Assembly: GCA_036435485.1 (NCBI GenBank)
Contig: CM071595.1
Span: forward strand, 10,034,001 to 10,098,000
Reading direction: 5' to 3'
Origin: Saposhnikovia divaricata
Lineage: Eukaryota > Streptophyta > Magnoliopsida > Apiales > Apiaceae
DNA: 64,000 bases
Part shown: positions 58,358-64,000 of the stretch, piece by piece
Numbering within the stretch: position 1 is the stretch's first letter
How the letters are laid out: each line of letters begins with the position of its first letter
Position numbers and translations under genes: made by a program
The notes under the pieces: model-generated
Told to the model about the DNA's origin: nothing
The model's input: only the letters and a program-made list of their open reading frames with translations
The model's database searches: none

Positions 58358-59036
58358 CAACAGAGAGAATGAGTACGTTTTCTTGCTTAGGCTGACTGTA
58401 GAGGACAAGAAGCACACAAATCCTAGAAAGTTAAGAACAATTCGTACTCGTCTTCAGCAATTCAGCAATTCAAGCACAATTGTTGAAGAACATACCAGCA
58501 GAGATGGAGGAGAGTACTCGTCTTCTTCGTACTCGTAGAAGTTGAGACCGAAGATGTCCAATTCGTAGCAGAGATATGTACTCGTAGCAGAGATGTGGAT
58601 TTGGAGAGAGATGGAGCTTATGGGTGTGGATTTGGATTGGGAGATGAAAAAACAAAGACCGGGATCTGGGTTCTGGGTTCTGGGTTCGTACTCGTAGAAG
58701 TTGAGAGGGAGATGTGCAATTGGGAGAGGGAGATGGAAATTAGGGCTTAAAAAGAAAGGGGCGAAATTAAAAGGGGGGAAAGACCGGGTTCTGGGTTCGT
58801 ATATACTACTACTGTATTATTTAATTAAAAAAATAACATTATTTATTTTTTATATTCTAAAAGTAAATAATTAATTAAGATTTTAATTGATTTTGTCAAT
58901 TTAAGAATTTTTCATTTTATGTTCGATAAAAATATTAAAAATATTATTTTACAAAACTTAATTGTATAATATAGGTGTGACTTATATCTAATATAAAATA
59001 TATAATTTTTGCCAAATATTAAGAAATTTGTTACAT
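54829..59036. other. CACTA 5' non-coding region
   Basis: No supported gene in about 4.2 kb upstream of the transposase start. It should hold the element's promoter and leader. A GA microsatellite lies at 58320-58354. Short repeats of GTACTCGTAG(A/C)AG and TCTGGGTTC occur between 58510 and 58800. Short frames (for example 57404-57595) look incidental. Confidence 0.55.
58320..58354. repeat. (GA)n microsatellite
   Basis: About 17 GA units lie upstream of the CACTA transposase gene. On the minus strand this is a CT run, a common plant promoter or leader feature. Confidence 0.95.
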
Positions 59037-59074
59037 ACCTATAGCGTCGCCGTTTATAGGGGCGACGCTATAAG
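59037..59074. repeat. CACTA subterminal palindrome at the other end
   Basis: ACCTATAGCGTCGCC and its complement flank GTTTATAGG. It matches the units at 31591-31908 and so marks the 5' end of the CACTA element. Only one unit is left before the second copia element. Confidence 0.88.
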
Positions 59075-59102
59075 TCACACCTAAAACGTATGAAAGGCAG
59101 AG

Positions 59103-60146
59103 TGTGTAAACTTGTAACACTATAACTAACGTAACTCAAACTAAAGGAAAAGATACTTAACCAGAAGACAATCAAGAACAAGAGGTCACAAGAAATCAAC
59201 ACTAAATGAAGACAAGGTAATTGATACAATTCAACATGTTAACTATGATCAATCCAAGAAGAAATCATTGAGAGAAGTTCAAGTCAAAGTTGTTCATGCC
59301 TCAGTGATTTGGAAAGCCAAGAATCAAGATCATAACTATCAGTATCAATAAGACCAATTGATTTCGTGTGAACAAGAAGGAAAGCAAATATTGGAAAGCC
59401 ACATTTGTAATTGGATATGGTAATTTATTCAAGAAGCAAAAACCCTATCAAGACTAGTCACTTATGAACCAGACCGTTGCATCAAGTGTCAGGACATTGA
59501 TAGCAAGTTTATGTCAGTAATAAAGATCCATATTCAAGAGCTTGGTGAAAAATAAAGAAGACATGAAGATATCACAAGTTCAAGATGTGCATTGAAGTTT
59601 CAAGTTGAAGACCAGAATATTTTCTAAGTACTAAATATTCTAGATGGCCAAGTAGAAGTTTCTAAGTAGAAGTTCTACTTAGAACTTCGAGATGGCTAAG
59701 TAGAAATTCTCAAGTAGAAGTTCTACTTAGAGTGCAGCTTCAACATGACACATGGCATCTTCTGATTGGCAGATTTCCAAGCTTTCAAGATAAGGCAAGA
59801 TTTATGTGGACATCATTGGGCCACGTACATCTTAGTCTTTGAAGACTACAGGACATAGATTACATGTAGTATAAATAGAAGTACTTGTGTAATGTTTTAG
59901 TTAGTGAGCAATTCTTGAGAAAAACACAAGAGAGAAAAAGAGAGAGTGCATTCACAGAGCTTAGTATCATTCACTTCTCTCTGAACTTCTGTTATACTTT
60001 GTAATGAATGTTGTAGCAACCCTTTCAAGTTATATATAAGACATATATTCCTTGAATCTGTGTGTTCATTTATTGCATCGTATTTATTGCTTCTCATATT
60101 CGAAAAGTTGTATTCACCCCCCTCTACAACACATTTGGACCTAACA
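59103..60146 (+). repeat. 5' LTR of second copia element (left end inferred)
   Basis: It ends GGACCTAACA at 60146, before the primer-binding site. TATAAATA at 59870-59877 is the likely TATA box. A TTCACCCCCCTCTACAAC run near the 3' end parallels the first copia LTR. AAGTAGAAGTTCTACTTAG palindromes lie at 59660-59735. Confidence 0.75.
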
Positions 60147-60148
60147 AT

Positions 60149-60160
60149 TGGTATCAGAGC
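60149..60160 (+). promoter_or_regulatory. Primer-binding site of second copia element
   Basis: TGGTATCAGAGC two bases after the LTR end, initiator tRNA-Met type. Confidence 0.93.
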
Positions 60161-60639
60161 TATATGTTTAACATACAAAACATAGATCCTTGTGTTGAGT
60201 AGAAGAATCGTGAGTTTTCATTTTCTAGATCTACTTTTCATTTTCTCGAAAAGTGTGTTTTAATTCGTTGGTAGTGAAAACTCATCTGAAAAATTATTTA
60301 AATACTCCAGGTGTGATTATTTAGCTTGGGTGTATTTTAACTAATTTTTGTGAATTTATCTGGGTTCGTTCATATTTGGTGTTCTTGAGTGTTCATCATC
60401 TGTTCTTATCAAAGAAGACAACCCAACAACTTTTTGATCTCCTTTTCAAAAGTAAAAGAATAAAAAGGTGGTTTTGGACTTTTTGATTTGCTTTATTCGG
60501 CCGAAAGTATACAGACATACTCAGTACCTAGCATGTGGGTTAGGTGGGTTAGGTGAGTAAAGCATTCAAAGTCAAAAGGTGTTAAAGAGATAATATTGTT
60601 TATTCAATATTAAAGTAATCTGCAGAAAAATTGTTCTAA

Positions 60640-60820
60640 GGACAAAAGTTCTACATAGAATTTCTACTTGAGAATTTCTACATAGAATTTCTACTTGAGA
60701 ATTTCTACATAGAATTTCGACTTGGACAATTTCTACTTGGTGATTTCGACTTGAGCAAAATTTCTACTTAGAGAAATTTCGACTTAGGCAAAAGTTCTAC
60801 ATAAATATTCTACATAGCCT
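60640..60820 (+). repeat. Leader repeat array TTCTACATAGAA / TTCTACTTGAGAA
   Basis: About ten near-copies of TTCTACWTAGAATTT and TTCKACTTGAGAA sit in the leader between the primer-binding site and gag. Related palindromes occur in the LTR (59660-59735). No frame is coded. Confidence 0.85.
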
Positions 60821-60860
60821 AGTCTTGGGTACTTAGAAACTTTTAGTGACCAGAATTGAG

Positions 60861-63313
60861 ATGGCTCCTAAAAATGCGTTCAAGATCCCAATGTTCAACA
60901 AAGATCACTATGAAGAATGGGTTTTCAGAATGAGACTATATCTAGAGACTGTTAACCCTGAATATCTGGAAGTCCTTGACAAGGGTAAATTTGTTCCAAT
61001 GGTGGTTATTCCTGCACATACGGAAGGAGGAGCGGTTATACCACCTCGGTCTGAGCCTAAAAAGGTCTCGGAGTTTTCGGATGCTGACAAGGAACAAATA
61101 GCTTATGATACTGCCATACGACAAACCTTGATGGAATCTCTTGATCATGAAATGTTCAACATAGTCAAAGGTCTGACTACAGTGAAGAAGATTTGGGACA
61201 AGATAGAAGTTGTCATGGAAGGATCTGCAGAGGTCAGAAGCAACAAGACACTCATACTCAAGATGGAGTATGACACCTTTAGAATAAGGAAAGGAGAAGG
61301 CATAACAGATGTCTACCTACGATTCAGTCAGTTGGTATTGGATTTGAATCTGAGATGGGTAACTCTCCCCATGGTTGAGACTAATACGAGATATCTGAGG
61401 AACCAGCCAAAAAGCATTGAACATAGGGTCTACGCAATAAGAGAAACCAGAGATTTGCATACAACTTCTCTGGAAGAATATTATGGAATATTAAAGACCT
61501 ATGAGCTGGAAACACTTCAAGATCAAGCATGGGACAATGATTCAAAGGGAAAAGAAAGTGCATCAGGATTAGTTGCTGATGAGGAAGAGTCTAAGAAGGC
61601 AATGGTTGCAGCAAAGCCTAAATCATCACTTGCACCACATCAAGTTGATATTGGTGACGAGTGCGCATCTGACAGTGATGATGACTACTACACCCAAGAA
61701 GAGCTGGACAACATGGACGATATTGTCGTGGCATACATGGCAAGGAAGTTCAGCAACATGAGATTTAGAAAGAGCAACCGACCACAGAGAAAATCTTCAT
61801 CTTATTATCGGGCTGCTAGGGGTGGTGGTAGTTCGTCAGGCTACAAAGGAAAAGGCAAGAATACCAGCTACAAATCTCCTTTGGATTTCAAAATGAAGTT
61901 CAAATGCTATAATTGTGGTGAAGCTGGACACTTTGCCTCGGACTGCAAAAAGCCTAAATAGACTTATCCAAAAGAGACATTTGAAGCCCTCAAAAGCAAC
62001 TATGAAGCACTGTTGAAGGAAAGACATGGAAAACGAGCTTTATTAGTGACAGAAGGAAGAGCTTGGGATGATTCAGATGAGGAAGATGTTACTCATGTAG
62101 CAAACTTTGCCCTCATGGCTGAGACATCAGAGGAACCAGAGGTACCAGTTCTGACTCTTAAAGTAGAAATGTCTATTGATGATTATAAGGAACAGAACGG
62201 GGCTCTTAGTGAAGAGATCTATATGTTGTGCAAAAGCCTAGACTCTTCTCAAAAGGAACAGAAAACACTTGTTGCCAAATGCAGAATGCTTGAGGCAAAA
62301 GTGGAAGAGCTAGAGGCTGCTTGCACTGTAGATACTTCTCTAAGAGATTTTATTAAATCTCTGGAACACAAGCTCGTCCTTAAGGAAGAAGTAGAAGCAT
62401 GTCTTAGGAACAATCTAGCTGAGTTAGAAACTAAATGCGAAGCTTACAAACTAGCTGCTAGTAAAGTGTATGTAGATAATGACACATTTAAGAAAATAAC
62501 TGGAGTAGGTATAGGACTTGATTATTCTGACCTTCCTAAGAAAGAAGGAAAGAGACCTATTGACCCTAGTTCCAGTGACCTTAAACAGGAAACACCTAGA
62601 ATTCTTAAATCGGCTGTCAAACCTATCTACAAACATCTTGTTCCTAGAATAGAAGAAGAAGAGACTGAATTGATAGCTAGATATGAGATTGAGATGGAAG
62701 ATCGCCAGAAAGAACAACCTATAACTCCTATTAAACAAGTGAAAATCAATTTCCCTAGAGATGAATCTAGACTGGGATTAGGAGCTAAGGCTGTTAAACA
62801 ACAAGGAAAGAGAGAGAAAGGCATAAAAGAGGTTAAGGCTGAACGAATAAAGAAAGCATGTTATCATTGTAAATCTACTGAACATCTTTCTTATGCATGC
62901 AAAGCTAACATGAATGTTCCTGCTGCACATGCCATGCCTACCACACATACAATGAATAATCTGCATCAGAATTATGCACAGTGTGGTCAACCTAATTGTA
63001 TGCCATGCACTTTTAATATCATGCAAACTTTTGTGCATTTAATGAATGCATCTAGCCAGTCATGCTCAAATACTGTTGCTAGTTCAAACATCAAGAAAAG
63101 TATGGGAGAGCCAAGACTGTCAGTCCTCCTAAAGCTAGGAGTGACAAACCTTCTCCTAAGACTGACAAATCTGTCAAGTCTGAGAAAGGAAAGGAGATAG
63201 TCGAAAGCTCTAGTAATGTGAAGAAAAGTGCATCTCCTGTTGTTAAATCTGTTGATTCTCGATCTTATCGAAAAGCCGGGCCCAATCAAAGTTGGGTTCC
63301 GAAGAATGTCTAA
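60861..63313 (+). pseudogene. gag: Gag of second copia element (one stop, one frameshift)
   Basis: The start is taken at ATG 60861 (MAPKNAFKIPMFNKDHYEEW), the copia gag entry sequence. A capsid-like region follows, then a CYNCGEAGHFASDC knuckle. Directly after it lies an in-frame TAG (61959-61961). The same frame continues with FEALKSNYEALLKERHGK, an acidic WDDSDEED patch, a coiled-coil segment (about LVAKCRMLEAKVEELEA), CYHCKSTEHLSYAC and CGQPNCMPCTF. A one-base shift near 63095-63105 moves the frame to SPPKARSDKPSPKTDKS and on to GPNQSWVPKNV and TAA 63311-63313. Its layout matches the 833-aa gag of the first element. With both breaks this gag is probably not functional. Confidence 0.88.
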
Positions 63314-63330
63314 CCAATCTGTCATTGCAG

Positions 63331-64000
63331 GGCATTAAGCAGAATAGAAATAAAGTTATATGGGTGCTAGACAGTGGAGCATCGAGGCATATGACTGGAA
63401 ACAAGTCCCTGCTTACAGAGTTGGTTATGAAAGCTGGCCCTTATGTTACCTTTGGAGATGACAGCATAGGTGTGACTAAGGGATATGGCAAACTGAAGAC
63501 TGGCAATGTCATCATTGAAGATATTTCCTATGTTGAGGGACTAAAGCACAATCTGTTGAGTATAAGTCAATTCTGTGACAAAGGTTACGAAATTGTCTTC
63601 AACAAGAAAGGTGTATCAATCACTCACATTAAGGAAGGCTCACTGGCTTTGAGAGGAGTTCGAAAGGCAGATCTTTTTGTTGCAGATATGGATTCAGCAA
63701 ATCAGGATGAGGTCACCTGTTTCTACAGCAAAGCCTCGGATGATGAAAGCTGGTTATGGCACAAAAAGTTATCTCACTTAAACTTCAAAACGATGAATGC
63801 TCTCGCGAGGCGAGAATTGGTGAGAGATCTACCTCAAATGGAGTTCGCTCCGAAAGGACTCTGTGAAGCTTGTGAAATGGGAAAGTCGAAGCGAGCATCG
63901 CATAAAAGCAAAGAAATTTCTAGTATTACTGAGCCTCTGCAACTTCTTCATATGGATTTTTTTGGCCCAGTGAATGTCCTATCTTTGTCTAGGAAAAGAT
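63331..64000 (+). CDS. pol: Pol of second copia element, N-terminal part (protease to integrase)
   Basis: The frame is open from 63256 and shows pol sequence from GIKQNRNKVIWVLDSG onwards, with no stop to the window end. The aspartic protease active site is LDSGASRHMTG. A GAG-pre-integrase region follows (ESWLWHKKLSHLNF, LCEACEMGKSKRASHKSK). The integrase begins at PLQLLHMDFFGPVNVLS, whose first catalytic Asp is visible. It lies -1 relative to the end of gag, as in the first copia element, and has a TTGCAG then GGC at its start. The C-terminal parts are cut by the window edge. Confidence 0.9.

Larger units (their letters stand above)
31575..59102 (-). mobile_element. CACTA (En/Spm) DNA transposon, interrupted by a copia element
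   Basis: The evidence is subterminal palindromic repeats built on TATAGCGTCGCC at both ends (31591-31908 and 59037-59074), a Tnp2 transposase gene and a TNP1/ULP1-like gene, both on the minus strand. The 3' end is placed at CAGTAGTACAGAC (31575), one base from a canonical CACTA start. The 5' end near 59080-59102 is not a clean CACTA terminus and is probably cut by the second copia element. Without the 14-kb copia insert the element is about 13.5 kb. Stops and frameshifts in Tnp2 argue that it is no longer autonomous. Confidence 0.85.
59103..64000 (+). mobile_element. Second Ty1/copia element, SIRE/Maximus-like, runs off the window
   Basis: It has a 5' LTR ending at 60146, a primer-binding site, a gag region and the start of pol. 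It shares the first element's organisation (two gag knuckles, GPNQSWVPK end, -1 pol frame) but differs widely in sequence, so it is a separate family. The left boundary (59103 or 59105) is inferred from a TG start; the 3' LTR and duplication are outside the window. Confidence 0.85.

Overview
The window is nuclear plant DNA, and almost all of it is transposable elements stacked inside one another. A eudicot, probably an asterid, fits best: plant-type Ty3/gypsy chromoviruses, SIRE/Maximus-like copia elements, a plant L1 LINE carrying RNase H, a CACTA element of the Tnp2 class, MITEs, and one CC-NB-LRR resistance-gene relative with a single intron in the NB-ARC region. Apiaceae is only a guess from familiarity with similar repeats. 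No bacterial, organellar or RNA genes were recognised.

Bases 1-20069 hold the 3' part of a Ty3/gypsy element (the outer element, pol then a 3' LTR at about 18162-20069). A second Ty3/gypsy element (1495-17527) cuts its integrase. This inner element has about 4.0-kb LTRs and a 5-bp target duplication AACAC. It is itself cut by a 2.1-kb minus-strand solo LTR (10117-12207, duplication GAAAT). All the gypsy reading frames are broken. Bases 20070-21575 are AT-rich and hold a Stowaway MITE, a second MITE-like element and a direct repeat. Bases 21576-25088 are a 5'-truncated L1 LINE with a 13-bp target duplication.

Bases 25102-31574 hold the only non-transposon gene: a minus-strand CC-NB-LRR gene (26870-30145) with two frameshifts, plus relic copies of its 3' end downstream. 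From 31575 to about 59080 lies a minus-strand CACTA element. Palindromic subterminal repeats sit at its 3' end, followed by a multi-exon TNP1/ULP1-protease gene and a Tnp2 transposase gene. That transposase gene is cut in two by a 14-kb copia element (39386-53393, duplication CTTTT).

The copia element is the most notable object in the window. Its LTRs are nearly identical, gag and pol are open, and a third uninterrupted frame of 1595 codons lies between pol and the 3' LTR. Its LTR carries a dense array of TTCGATATCTC and TTCGAGAA motifs, and related motifs recur just upstream of the third frame. From about 59103 to the window end is a second copia element of the same general type, with a broken gag and a pol frame that runs off the edge.

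Order of events from the nesting: outer gypsy, then inner gypsy; CACTA, then the first copia. By hand count the copia LTRs differ at about 2 sites in 1.28 kb and the inner gypsy LTRs at about 30 in 4.0 kb, so the first copia element is the youngest datable insertion here.
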